From NCBI GenBank assembly GCA_031763025.1, contig JASSKH010000020.1:9546528-9610527 (forward strand): a DNA stretch of 64,000 bases, in the 5' to 3' direction. The stretch's first letter is position 1. Each line of letters opens with the position of its first letter. This DNA is from Macrocystis pyrifera (taxonomy: Eukaryota; Sar; Phaeophyceae; Laminariales; Laminariaceae). Below are positions 19,406 through 30,800 of this stretch, in pieces. The position numbers and the translations under genes were made by a program. The notes under the pieces are model-generated. The model ran no database searches. It was not told the DNA's origin and was given only the letters and a program-made list of their open reading frames with translations.

Positions 19406-21640
19406 GAAATAGATTCACCACTCTGGACGAAAATAAAAGAACCGATTGGTCTTCATATTAATACCCAGACGCTGCTTATGTTCCCGGCCAGTTTCCTACT
19501 TGTAGACAAAATAACTGCTGCGCATTTGCCGTGCATCATATTCTTCCCTGTCCGGAAATATTAAAAACGGTTCGGGTTCCCTTGCGAGATCAAAACGATG
19601 CTTACATTCCGAACAATGTGGCAAAATAGGTTGCCGGGCACCGGAGCAAATCGCCAGAGGGTCTCTCTCTTTGCATTTGCGGCCCATCTCTCTGTAAAAA
19701 AACGCGGCTTGTTGAGGTAGAAAACACACTAACATTGAAGCCACCACGTAGGGCTGAGTCTTCACCAGGCAAGCCTCAGAGCGAGAAGCTCTCTAGACTG
19801 GCAACTCCAGCTGCTGGCGCTGGTTGGGGAGGGATGGGACTACCCCCACCCCACCCCCCCGGGGTTGACACGTGTTCCCAAACCACACTGCTCCTTGCTG
19901 TTGCTGCTGTTGGTGTTTCGTTCAACAAGCAGCAGCGGAGCGACGGCTGTGGGTCGTTTGGCTAAACAAATGGGGTCCATCCATATCGACCTGCCCATCC
20001 ACAGGAGGATAGGACTCCTCGACGATGAGAGCGAGACATGCGGCATAAGGCCTTGCCTCGGTGGGGTCAACACACCGCTCGACAAGAAAATTGCCTGCGA
20101 CAGCAGAGCTTCTGAGGTTCTGCGTGAATCAAATCCTGATACACGTACCTGCTGTAAGCTATGCTGGTGTTGCTTGTGCTGCTCTGTCACACAACGTGGT
20201 TCCAGAGGTGGCCACCACCTCACGTGTGGTTTCTCACGCAGACACAGGCCGTCCGGCACGAGTGCGTGGTCACCAACACCACCGAAATGCACTCAGATTC
20301 TCACCTCTTTCGTTGTTCGAAGGCTGCCAGTCCTCGCTCGAGTCAGTCCAGCAGGCCAAAGGTTGGTGTCGAATACGAGGCTCGTTTCAATTGGGTGGCG
20401 ATTTACACAGGGGTTTCCACAATTATGGAATGACGTTCAATGCTAGGGGAGATCTCTAGGCCGATCATATCCTCCTGGACCAAAATCGGACGGATGCTGC
20501 TCGCCTGGGTGCTGTCTGCCCCCCCTCCAGAAGCCTGGCTAGGGTAAACTCTCAGCCAGATCTTAATCACAACATATCTCGGTCAATTAAACTTCCTTCA
20601 TGCCATCTACCCCTCAGCGCAAAAGCACAACACAATCTAGAAGGTACTTTCGGTACTTGCAGAAAATGGCGAACTCTATTCCCAAGTGTTTTCTGCTTGT
20701 CATGCAGCTGTGGATGCTCTACTGCTGTATGTAACTGCTGCGAAACAACAGCTTGACAGATACGATTATTTTAGACGTAACTACCGACATCTGGCCGAGA
20801 GAAGGGCCCAGCCGCCCAGCCGCGGCCTTGAAACAGGGGCCTACAAGGCTTGCCCCGCGCTGCGCCCACTATGAAGTCGCTTGGCGCGACGAGACATATC
20901 TAGAATAAAACAAGCTGTGTACCTCTACCTTAGTTTTCTCTGGGCGCGGTTTTACTGGATACATGCAGCACCCGAGCGGCGGCGCGGGAGCGACCGTACC
21001 ATCGATCGAGCGAGCGGTTAATAGTCGACGATCGGCGAAGGCGGCCGTCGCCTGGAGACGCGCCGTCTTGCTGGCGAGGTTTGTTTTGTCGCAGTTCAGC
21101 ATGTCGTCCTGGAATGGGGCGGGGGAGAAACGTGGTGCCATAATAATACTCGTAAAAGTTATTATGATCTTTGGTCCGCAAACTGATAATTACTGCTGTA
21201 GGTAGGAAACTTACACGGACAGCAGCAGTACGTAGTTGTGATTGCTTCCAGTGTAGGTGCATGGTGCCTCACTCTGACCCAAACCTGTCTTGAACCGTTC
21301 CACAACTCGGACAGACAACCGATTCCTACTACTTCGTGACCCAAGTTGTTTCAAGGCAGATCTACTGTAGTCTCAGCCTCGTCTCATCTAGCTCATCTCT
21401 CTGGGCGGGGGCCCGTATAATAATACATGGAAACGGTAGTCAGTTGTCGTACGCATCAAGCACGAGCACGTTACGTTAAACCAATTTGAAGTTCCGAGTA
21501 ACTACAGCAGCAGTAGGTAGTTTCGAGGACGAACATTAATTTTGACTTTGTTACTTTCATCGAGGGCTCGTGTTGATGTAGATACTATAGCTACCGAGTC
21601 GCTGATCAGTAACAATGCCGTGAATAGTACGAGCAGCAGG
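19406..21640. other. No gene recognised; several overlapping open frames
   Basis: Frames of 193, 150, 132 and 110 codons overlap on both strands between 19.84 and 21.26 kb. None has a domain I recognise, and the overlap in several phases is typical of GC-balanced non-coding DNA. Some stretches (for example around 20.69-20.87 kb, plus) have a protein-like composition, so remnants of a gene or element are possible. Confidence 0.35.
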
Positions 21641-21751
21641 TATTACGGGGGATCATAGTAAATGGGACCAACGGTACACGCTAAAACCTGTATATTTCAC
21701 TTTTTTCACTATCAATATTTGGTCCTATTTACCATATGGTCCTCCGTGATA
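21641..21751 (+). mobile_element. MITE family A, copy 17
   Basis: TA, TTACGGGGGATCATAGTAAA, plus core, TTACCATATGGTCCTCCGTG, ATA. It is the last family A copy before a gap of more than 17 kb without any. Confidence 0.85.
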
Positions 21752-22034
21752 GGTGTAAAAAGCAGTCTGTCTACTCAGTAACATGGAGTGTTATTGAAGT
21801 AGTAGTTCACTCAGTCGTGCACGTATGGGTATTACCTGTTATTGTATGGGACCTGTCATTCTGCGGCGCGACTAAAAATGTCCAAAAATTGGATGTTGCA
21901 AGTCTATGATCGATTGTCGGTAGTAGGGACTAATATAAATGGCAGCAAGGAATGTTCACGAGCAAGCATCAAGAAACGTCCACGGGCAAGCATCACGGAA
22001 CGGTGCTGTGGATCGGTCAGCACAAGGAGTACAT

Positions 22035-22376
22035 CTACCCGTTGAGTTGTGATGGTGGAAGAAATTGGTTGCGCCCACCAATCTCGCAACCAACCTGCCA
22101 AAACTCTGTCTCATATCTTCTGCCATATTCGTAATCTTGGCCCGACAGAGATCCATCATCAAAATCATATATTTCTTCCGAGCGAAACTCGAGAGCACGC
22201 CTAACAGCAGTTCGCGCCAAGCCTCTGGACACGTAGTACGTACACCACACAGTATTGCTTTTGTTATCATCTGTGTAATCCAGCAATGTGCAGCATGAGC
22301 TTCCACGGTGATCACTCATAAATATCTTCCGATAGAAGCAGCCCAAGGGGACCGAACCAAAAGGAAACCAATACAC
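22035..22376 (-). CDS. Unrecognised open frame, 113 codons
   Basis: I do not recognise this product. The minus-strand frame opens with ATG at 22,376 and stops at 22,035. It is not low-complexity: a charged, aromatic-rich stretch (Asp/Glu/Tyr, for example RSEEIYDFDDGSLSGQDYEY) fills its second half. A second minus-strand frame of similar length (21,956-22,315) overlaps it, so openness alone is weak evidence. No splice sites, promoter or homologous copy could be tied to it. It lies between a MITE and the satellite-cored element and could be a single exon or chance. Confidence 0.2.
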   Translation of the reverse strand: MYWFPFGSVPLGCFYRKIFMSDHRGSSCCTLLDYTDDNKSNTVWCTYYVSRGLARTAVRRALEFRSEEIYDFDDGSLSGQDYEYGRRYETEFWQVGCEIGGRNQFLPPSQLNG

Positions 22377-22689
22377 TCGAAGCCTAACTCCCGTTTCTGT
22401 ACTACTTCTTCCTTAGGCTATATCTACTTTAATTACTGTCCTTGCTCCTTCCAAGTGCCCTTTCATGTTCTCCCCTGCAATTCCAAGCCACGCGCAGGCT
22501 ACATTCCCACGTCATCGGCGTGGGTCTGTCCTACCCCCTACCAGCTCTTTCTCGCTAACTGTCGCCTCCGAGCTGAAGCTTGATTCACGATACCCTCCGC
22601 GAAGTTACGAGCTGTCTGCGTGGCACACTCTGGACAATGGACACAACGATAGTCTATTGCTTCGGACATAGACGAGGGGGGGAATCCTA

Positions 22690-23130
22690 TCGATGTATAG
22701 TGTCTGCGATAATAAATTGTGGAAGATATCTGTAGATAGATATTGTCGGCGACAATAGATTGGTGATATTGTCGATCGATAGACATTGTCGAACACAATG
22801 GATAGTGAACTTCGTCCATCGATGGCCATTGCAGGCCACAATAGAATGCGCGAGATGTCGATCGATGGCCGTTGCCGGCCACGATAGATTGTGCGAGATG
22901 TCTATCGATAGCCATTGGTGGCCACAATAGATTGTGCGAGAGGTCTATCGACGGCCATTGCCGACCACAATAGATTGTGCGATATGTCTGCCGACGGCCA
23001 TTGCCGACCACAATAGATTGGGCAACATGTCTATCGATGGCCATTGCCGGCCACAATAGATTGTACGAGACGTCTATCGATGGCCATTGCCGGCCATAAT
23101 AGATTGTACAAGCTATCCATCGATGTACAT
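22690..23130 (-). repeat. 43-bp satellite array 1 in element E
   Basis: Units like CTATCGATGGCCATTGCCGG CCACAATAGATTGTGCGAGA recur with a 43-base period (CAATAGATTG at 22,925, 22,968, 23,011, 23,054). About ten units, with ATCGAT at the centre of each. The inverted array at 55.33-55.64 kb is its counterpart. Confidence 0.85.
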
Positions 23131-23339
23131 CTCGAGGATATTTTGCGCTCATCCCACGATATACTATATACCCGAGGCAATAGTATTAATAGTCTATTTT
23201 GGAAGCGCGTCCAGTAATCTGTTGCGGATGGTGATGGTTACTGTCGTTTACAATTGCGTACCCGATTTTCCTAATTGAGAATGGCCTTTCCGATGAGCAT
23301 GAGATTTTATCTTTTGGAACACAACAAGTTGCCAAATAT

Positions 23340-24370
23340 GTACTAGGTACCAGGTATGTCACGTTCTGGTATGTATGTGGCAATGTGAACCGACGTCATC
23401 ATGTTGTGGCGACCATACGCTCACACTCATTTGCAGAAGGCATTATCAGCTATATACGATAGATGTCGCTATTAATAGAAACTCGCGCACCAAGATATTG
23501 GTACCTGTCATCAACTTGTGTGCGCTGGTAGTTTCGGAAATTGATTCGATATAATACCCTTACTTTGTCCTATAGTCTATACACTCTACTTTGAATAAAA
23601 CGCGGATCATTTAGTAAAGTAAAACCACCTTATGTTGAAAATTTAAACTTTCCGTTTCTCATCTCGAGTTTGTTTGTCCCATACTGAAACCAAGTAAATA
23701 AGAGTCTGTTTCCCATGTTGAGTCTGTGTGTCCCATACTGAAACCAAGTAAGTAAGAGTTATTTTGTTGGATACTGGTCATCTTTATTTTTGATTGTTGT
23801 TTTTGTTCATAAATAAATTCGATTTATTACCCTTACGTTGTCTTATATTAACTGCACTCTCAAAAATATACGTGGATACTAAAAATATAACCACCTTGAC
23901 AAGAAAATTATCATCTGTTTCTTAACTCGAGGTTTTTGTCCCATACTGAAATAAAGTAAGTCAGATTCATATTTTTCGGAGCCCGGCCAACAATCTCTTG
24001 TGGGTGGCGATGGCTATCGTTGGACACAATCGCGTACCTATTACGGGTGGCAATAAATGCTTCGGCGGTCGTCAAGAATGGCCATCGACATGCATCATTC
24101 CACGGTATACAATAGGTTTAGGAAATAATCAATTGCGACAACACGCCCAACAGTCTTTTGTGGGTGACGATGGCTATTGATGGGTACAAATGCGTGTACA
24201 TTGTTGGCAACAATGGCCATCGACAGGCAAACGTTTCTAGCCTGTTGTTCAAACAATCTCTATCACGGTTGCTTCCCCAACGTCTATTGTTCAGGACAAT
24301 GGCCATCTATGGACAACCTTGTGACTCCGTTGTTAGGGCAAAGGCATACTGCTGTCTCCATTGCCGAAAT
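23340..24370. other. Interior of element E without satellite; no gene
   Basis: AT-rich sequence with two similar segments (TTTTTGTCCCATACTGAAAC and AAGTAAGTAAGAGT-type words near 23.66-23.77 and again near 23.94 kb). It is absent from the short copy at 54.6-55.7 kb. No frame with a domain. Confidence 0.5.
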
Positions 24371-24570
24371 ATATATCGTTCCGTGACAATATCTATCGAT
24401 AGACAGCGTTGCCAGTCTATTGTCGTTAACAACATATATCGATAGACAGCGTTGTCAGTCCATTGTGGTTAACAGTGTCTATCGATAGACAGTGGTGCCA
24501 GTCCATTGTGGTTCACAATGTCTCTATCGTTAGCCAGTGTTGCCAGTCTATTGTCGTTAACAATATCCAT
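24370..24570 (+). repeat. 43-bp satellite array 2 in element E
   Basis: ATCGATAGACAG recurs at 24,395, 24,438 and 24,481 (43-base period), followed by CCAGTC(T/C)ATTGT(C/G)GTT. Same palindromic centre as array 1, but a different unit subtype. Confidence 0.8.
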
Positions 24571-24959
24571 GGACACACGCTTTTTCGGAGCTACTGTAGC
24601 TGCAATGTTCTATTTCCTTTCTTTTGTCCAGGGTATATGCACATCTTACCTCATCTATCTTATACATAGAGAGTGTAACCGACTATGAATCACTAATAAC
24701 ACAGTGTACCAACGAACAACAACACAGCTGACTATGCAACACATATAACCCCCGTGATGCCCACTGCCTTGTTGAGACACACAATGTTCCAGCCCCCCTT
24801 TACGCTGTGCCATGCACCGACATTGCTGCTCATCACGATACACCATGCACTCGTTCCATAATGAGGTGGTCACAAGATGAAAGTATGGCATTGCTGCGGC
24901 ACAAAATATTGCGTTGCTTCGTAAATCAGAGTACATTGTAGGTGTGGAAATAGGCGGGT

Positions 24960-25300
24960 GATGGTGTCCATCGATAGACATTGTCCACCACCATCGACTC
25001 TCAACGGTGTCCATCGATAGCAATTGCCAGCCACAATATATTGGAAATGTATCTATCGATAGCAATTGCCGGCCACAATAGATTAGAAACGTATCTATCG
25101 ATAGCCATTGCTGGTCACAATAGATTCAGAAACATATCTATCGATAGCCATTACCGGTCACGATAGATTAAGACATGCATCTATCGATAGCCATTGCCGG
25201 CCACAATAGATCAAGAAATGTGTTAATCGATAGCCACTGTGGACCGCAGTAGATTCTTCAAGCTATCCGTCGATAGCCATTGTCGGTGACAATAGCTTCA
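24960..25300 (-). repeat. 43-bp satellite array 3 in element E
   Basis: Units read ATCTATCGATAGCCATTGCC GGCCACAATAGATT and run for about seven copies at 42-43 base spacing. The inverted counterpart is at about 54.88-55.08 kb. Confidence 0.8.
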
Positions 25301-25486
25301 ATCCAGGTACTTCAGCACACACCTGCCTTAACAATATGTTGGGGACATAACCTTTCGATAGACATTACCGACGACAATGGATCGAGGAACGTGCCAATCG
25401 ATAGACTTTGCCGACGACAATAGACCCGTCCATTGCACCAAATTATATTGCTATTGCAGGGGCCATTGTCTATTGTCCAGGGTGTG

Positions 25487-25900
25487 CTGGAAGTGCGTGG
25501 ACACCGAGACGATTCACAGGCTGTGTTCCTCCATCAACCCCTTCCTCGTCATCGAGTCTGCATCCCCCCGTCTTCCCCGCGACATTTGCAGCCAGCTGGT
25601 TGATACATATGTTACCTTCTACGCAGACGCTCCCAAGGCGTTCTACCGCTTATGTGGCAAGGGTTTGGCTCCGTTCGATGAAGGATACGTGTCCCCGACG
25701 AACACAGGGTTGGCGCTTGGTGGTACAGGCAGCTAATCTGTTGTGGTGAGCTCTGCCTTCTCGTAGGCGTACGTTCGCGCGTGGGTCTGCATGGGTGAAG
25801 GCCAGCAAGGTAGACTTCTTCATATATATTCCGTTCTGAGCGTCCCGAGGACCACCTCACCTCACGACGACGTCCATCCGTACGTTCCTGTCCGCTGGTA
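25487..25900. other. No gene recognised
   Basis: GC-rich sequence directly outside element E. Frames on both strands are open (for example plus 25,377-25,736), but the plus frame begins inside the satellite element. It may be the downstream remainder of the decayed retroelement to the right. Confidence 0.35.
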
Positions 25901-27890
25901 AGGGTTCTCAACTTGGCGGCGAATCCTAAGTCACTTCAGATGGCCGGAGATCGCGTGACGAAGCGGCTGATGTTGGTTCACTTGAGCCCCAGCTCGTGGG
26001 CAGATGTGGGTGTGTCAGGTGTCCGATTTGACTGCGTCGTAGCAGAGGCACCACCATTCCACGTGAGCCTCAATCCCCATGCAGCCGTTCCAATTCCTTG
26101 GGTACGAGTATAGCACGGAGTTAACTCGTTAGCCGCTCTCGAGTGCGTGCAATGGCTCGTGTTCCTTGTATGCTCCTGCACCGAGCTTTGGCGAAGGCCT
26201 GGGTTTCTCTCCTTTCCGGCGGGTCGTCCGGTTGCGGCGGGCGGGCCGTCTGCAGCAGCTGCCCCAAGGAAGCTGCGTGCGCGCGTGCCGGCACTGTATA
26301 ACCGACTTGCCCATGTGTTGGGCTCCCCTCCTTAAAACACGCCTCTGCCGCCTTCCCATCCGGTGGCGTGATGACCTATTCGTATGCCTATTTTTTCTTT
26401 TTGCCTGCCTCCTGCACGCTTCGAGGGACAACCCCGTGTCCATAGCCCTTTCGAGGTAGCATATGCTCTCCCCGAAGGATTCGATGACGGTGAGGGCTGC
26501 TGCCTGCTTGTTCGGCATGATAGCGAAGCAATGCACAAGGCGGTCCCCGCCTCCATCATTCACTATCTCCATGGCTCGATCCAGCACGTAAAATGTCTGT
26601 GCCGATCGGGATAGCAGCCACCATCAATCCATCTTCGACTGCAATGCGGGCATCAACGCCTTCCAGGAGTGAAAACTCTTCGCCCGTCGCTGGACACCGG
26701 CGGAGAAAGAGATCGTCCTGGTCTTCCCGTAAGTCATCCGAAAGAACACGCCAGCTAGGATTGTACCATAGAACTTAGCCACTGAACGCGTGAGCGCTGA
26801 TACACAGTTGGCCATCGCCACAAGCGCCGTCGTCCTTTTCACAGTGTTGAAGGTGCTGGCGCCGTCGGTGACAACGAGTCAGGTGCCCGTCTCGAATGGC
26901 GGTCGTCACCTCAGTCCTACCAACTCCACTCCTTCTGGCACGGGGACAAGAAACTGCCTCAATTTTATAGTTGACTTCTTTCAACCACAGCAGTCACTGT
27001 CATATTACGTCTGCGGTGACGAGCCTCCTCCATGCGATACCCATGTAAACCGGTCTACACTTTCCCTTGCCGTCAAGACGGCAAGGTTCGACCGAAAGAA
27101 GAGCTGCCGGAACCCTGACAGGAACGCTTCCGGCCCGTCAACGGTTCTCTGCCAGATAGCTATGGTGCCCCGGCCGAACCCCTCCCACCAGATGTCGGTG
27201 TGGGTGATGAATTGCAGGTGCACGTCGTTGGCCATCGTTCCCGGGGTCCGAAAGGGGACTGTGGGAGCTGATGTCGCCGAAAACAACCTAGAAGGCGTGG
27301 TCGTCAATATGCACCACGCGGGAGGATATCCATCTTCGACGTCTGGGACGCTCGCTAGCACTGCAGCCGCCGCAGCGGACGCGGCTTCGTAGGATTCGGA
27401 GGAGAACATGACCACTTGCGTGTTCCACGTCTGCTCGGTTCCAGCCGTGCGCGGCTCTGCTAGACGTTGTCGTGATGCCCCTTTGGCGCCTCCCGCGTGG
27501 TGAAACGTCGACGGCTCCTGACTGAGCCTCCTTCGTCGTTCCGCGGGCGGCATCCTGTTGCCTCGAATCTCCTTGCCTGGTGTTCGCCATCAGCCATGGG
27601 AGCAAGTGGACTATGTTCCTGCTCTCCGCCAATGCCAACCTCTTGATCAAGCCGTCTGATGAGTAGAGCAGGCCTGGCATGAGGTAACATAACTCGATCG
27701 CTCGCAGTAGCGAGTTCGGCGTCGCCGAGCCCCTGTTCGTTCGGTGCCCTTCTATGATATTGTTGAGGATGATAAGCACATGGGCGCTCAGGCGCGCATG
27801 CACACCTGTCAACTGTAGCTTTATTAAAAGTTCCCGGTTCGAGACGTTGCCCAGGGTCATCCAATGGAATCGAGGTTCGCTCCTTCACCG
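25900..27890 (-). pseudogene. Decayed non-LTR-type reverse transcriptase (inferred)
   Basis: Minus-strand frames, shifted relative to one another, read in a consistent order. At 27,860-27,560 a helical stretch ends LIKRLALAESRNIVHLLPWL. At 27,420-27,010 comes a stretch with VLASVPDVEDGYPP, then HTDIWWEGFGRG. At 26,870-26,640 FNTVKRTTALVAMAN and FSAGVQ resemble reverse transcriptase motifs A and B of non-LTR elements (an F plus following helix, and the S(S/A)GVQ that normally precedes QGDP). At 26,587-26,440 LDRAMEIVNDGGGDRLVHC resembles the thumb side. The catalytic YxDD segment between the last two appears deleted. Several frameshifts and stops make it non-functional. The family is inferred from motif order; an unrelated host gene is the alternative. 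Confidence 0.45.
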
Positions 27891-30800
27891 AGACTATTCT
27901 GGTCCCATCCCTACCTGATACACCGGTTGCGTAGATCCTCGTCGCCTGCGGTCCCCCCTTTCATCCGCATCGACAGATTGCGAAGAACCGTGTCTGCTTG
28001 GATAGCTGGCTCTTATGTTTCCCACCTCCGGTGATGGGCTCCGCAGTTGATCGCTGATTAGCGGGGTGATGCCGGTGCTGCGTGCTGTGCCTGTCGTGAA
28101 GGCCCCGACCACACAATGACTATGGGGCACGTGGCATGTTTACCCACGTGAAAAATGTACCCCCCGGTTACTGAGCAGGAGAGGTCTCCGACAGACCGCA
28201 CACACCCCGTCCTCTCGGGGGCCACTCAGAAAGGAGCGGGGGCGCGTCGCAATCCCGAGTCCCCTCGCCGGCACCCTGGGAGGTTCTCCAGCTTATGACT
28301 CGCCATCAGGTATCCTAGGCCCACTGTCGCTCCTTTCGGTTCCTCCCCTTCAATGTCTTTGGTTTTCCGCTCTTCCGTCTCTTCCCTCTCCACCACTAGT
28401 TTGCATCCCTCTGGCTTCCTCTTGTCCCACACTCTCACTGCCTCCCCCCTCTCTGCCAGAAGCGGCTCCTCTACCTCCCACGACCCTCTTCCGACCTTCT
28501 TCCGGCCTGCTGTCCCCCTTGCGAGCGATCACTCCTATCTCTCGTTGCTAGGCGTATGCACTGCCACCCCGGGTGTTGCTGTTACGGCCTCGAACCTCGT
28601 TCAGGGGGTTACGGGCTGTTCCGCTGGCGCGGTACCCCGGGATTTCGCCTTCCGGCGGGTCTCCGTGGCACTCGGAGCCATGCGTCTTTGCTCAAGCTGC
28701 CCCTTCAAAGTTTAGTCGCTCTCCAGCGCCGACCCCATCCCCCTCGGCGAAGGCGTTGCTTCCGCCGGAACGGAAGGCAGCGCGACACCTTCCTCCAGCG
28801 CGGTTCGAACCCGGAGGGTTCACCGTGCTACGTTTCTTTCCACTCGGCGTCAAGGCTCGCCAGGTAGCTTTGGATGTTGAGGCTCATTATGGCGCCCCCG
28901 GGTACAATATCGTTTAATCGGATACTAAATGGAGGGAACAACGTACTATAACGGCTTGCAGCCGCTAGCCATTCCCTCGCGCGGAGGAAGTCGAGACAAG
29001 TCCCTAGAGGCAAGCCGAGAATCTCGCAGAGCAGGGACCACGTGAGAAACGAAGAGCTTGGGCTCCTACCGTGGGAACGTACCATGAGCTAGGACGAGAT
29101 GTAACCGCCGCTTGTCGAACAACTAGCCGGACCCGGTTCGGGAACGTCCCGCTGAAGGAGTTCGGTGAAACTGCATGGTGCTCCTTAACGTCGCCACTTC
29201 CCCCCAGGGCTCGATCATCGGGAGACCTCTAGAAAGCTCAACCAGATGAGGGGATCAGTTTCCTGCGCCCACTCGGAGCGGCACGCGACGCAGGACCTCG
29301 GGGTTGCATGCCCTCGCGCGATGCGGCCTGCTCTCTCCGACATGAAGCGGACGTATACCAACCCTACGTGGAGGCAAAGGAAGGGTACCAGCATGTGATT
29401 GGTAGCGCCCCGACGCCGCTGCCGAGTTGTTCAGAGTCCTACCGTAGCATGCGCAAGATGCATATGTTTCTTTACCGTCCCGTTCGACAAATTGGTCGTT
29501 TCACCTTGGTTCGCTGCCTCCTTCACACCCGAAATCGCTGACCGCCGACATTTTGCCAACTGGCGCTGTTGATGGGCTCCCTACGCCGTAGCGCCGTCAT
29601 ATCGTAGATTAATACTCGTCTGTATTCGCGTGAGGAGAAACGGTTTTGGTCGGGGCGGTCCGTTCCCTTACTAAACAAGTTTTCTACGTTGTCGCAGCCC
29701 CCCCTGCATGTTATCTACGACGCACTCCGGGTGAGCGAGCCAAACGGTTAAGACGGGCTTCTGACGGGCTGTACCGTGTTCCCCACATACCCCGCATGAC
29801 ATTTCCACCGATAGTTGCAGAGGGGTCGAGCGATGCATCTCCGCCGATGTTCCGCGATTCTCTCTCGGGTGCACTCCGCGACAAGCATACCGTTTCGGTT
29901 GTATTGGTAGACCCCCTGGAGGGGCGGAGTTCAGTTGAGGTGACCCAGATGTAGAAGACGTTTCTCCTCTGCCTTGTCCGCCGATGCGCCGAGAGCACGG
30001 ATCAGTTAAGGAAAGGCGTGTGGATCCGCCGTGTCGTGCACCGTATGTAGGGCCGGATTCGGGCATGTGACCTGGTGTGTGAGTGTGTGTGCCCCCTTGG
30101 GCATGACTCGGGGGATCGCGTCTTCTACGAAGCCTATTGCACATCGGCATGCACATCGCAATAAGCAGGAGACGGGCACGATGGTGATCCCCTCTACCAA
30201 CCCGCGACAAAGGCTGTATACCACTCGCCCTCCCCTGCCATCCTGTGGAGCCCTGGTTGACGACCCCTCTTTTCTCCCTGCCAGCACGCTCGCCGCGCGA
30301 CCGCGATCGCCTCTGCCGTAACCTCACCACTGTGACGTCAGAGTACATTGCCGTCGACGTTTTCCACGGTTCGGTCACTCTGCAAGCTACACAACGTAGG
30401 TTGGTCGCCACTCTGACGCGGATGGCGACGTAGTACCTCATGTGGAATCGGTAAGGGCAGTTGCTCGGGTGGACCGCCGGGGCCGCTAGGGTCTCGTAGG
30501 GCACAAACCAATCTTCCGGGGCCTCCTCTCGGGGTTGACCACCATCTGTGGGTGTCACCGACGCTGTCCGTGGTGGTGGTGGCGGTGGATCTAGAGTCGA
30601 CTAAGATCTTCAACTCCTCTCTTCCAGCGCCCCAGTGGGCGCCGCCGGTGACAACTTTGGTGGCGGCAACTGCGCCGATCTGTGTTACTCCCTGCTGTGA
30701 CGCTTCGAGCTCCAGGGCCATCTCCGTTGTCGCGAGTGGCATCCCTATCTAGGTGAGGGCAGCCGTCCGCAACGGCTGCGGTGACAATACCTCGGATGAG

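Larger units (their letters stand above)
22624..25486. mobile_element. TIR element E, long copy, with 43-bp satellite core
   Basis: Ends are CACACTCTGGACAAT at 22,624-22,638 and ATTGTCCAGGGTGTG at 25,472-25,486, inverse of each other with one mismatch in 15. A shorter copy in inverted orientation occupies 54,641-55,732 with the same end words and the same internal order. Compared with it, this copy carries about 1.5 kb extra between about 23.34 and 24.89 kb. Three satellite arrays built on CTATCGATAG lie inside. No transposase frame is present, so it is non-autonomous. I could not identify a target duplication. Confidence 0.75.

Noticed and set aside
1914..25300. CRISPR-like arrays (19-bp and 43-bp repeats)
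   Set aside because: The units are contiguous tandem repeats without unique spacers, and the surrounding DNA is eukaryotic.
22624..25486. Helitron-type element
   Set aside because: There are clear terminal inverted repeats and no TC start or CTRR end.
28805..28835. Possible tRNA box B (GGTTCGAACCC)
   Set aside because: The word is self-complementary and no box A lies at a suitable distance on either strand.
29671..30558. A 295-codon minus-strand gene
   Set aside because: No domain could be recognised, similar-looking text continues in other frames, and the high G+C content lengthens chance frames. Kept only as part of the GC-rich block.
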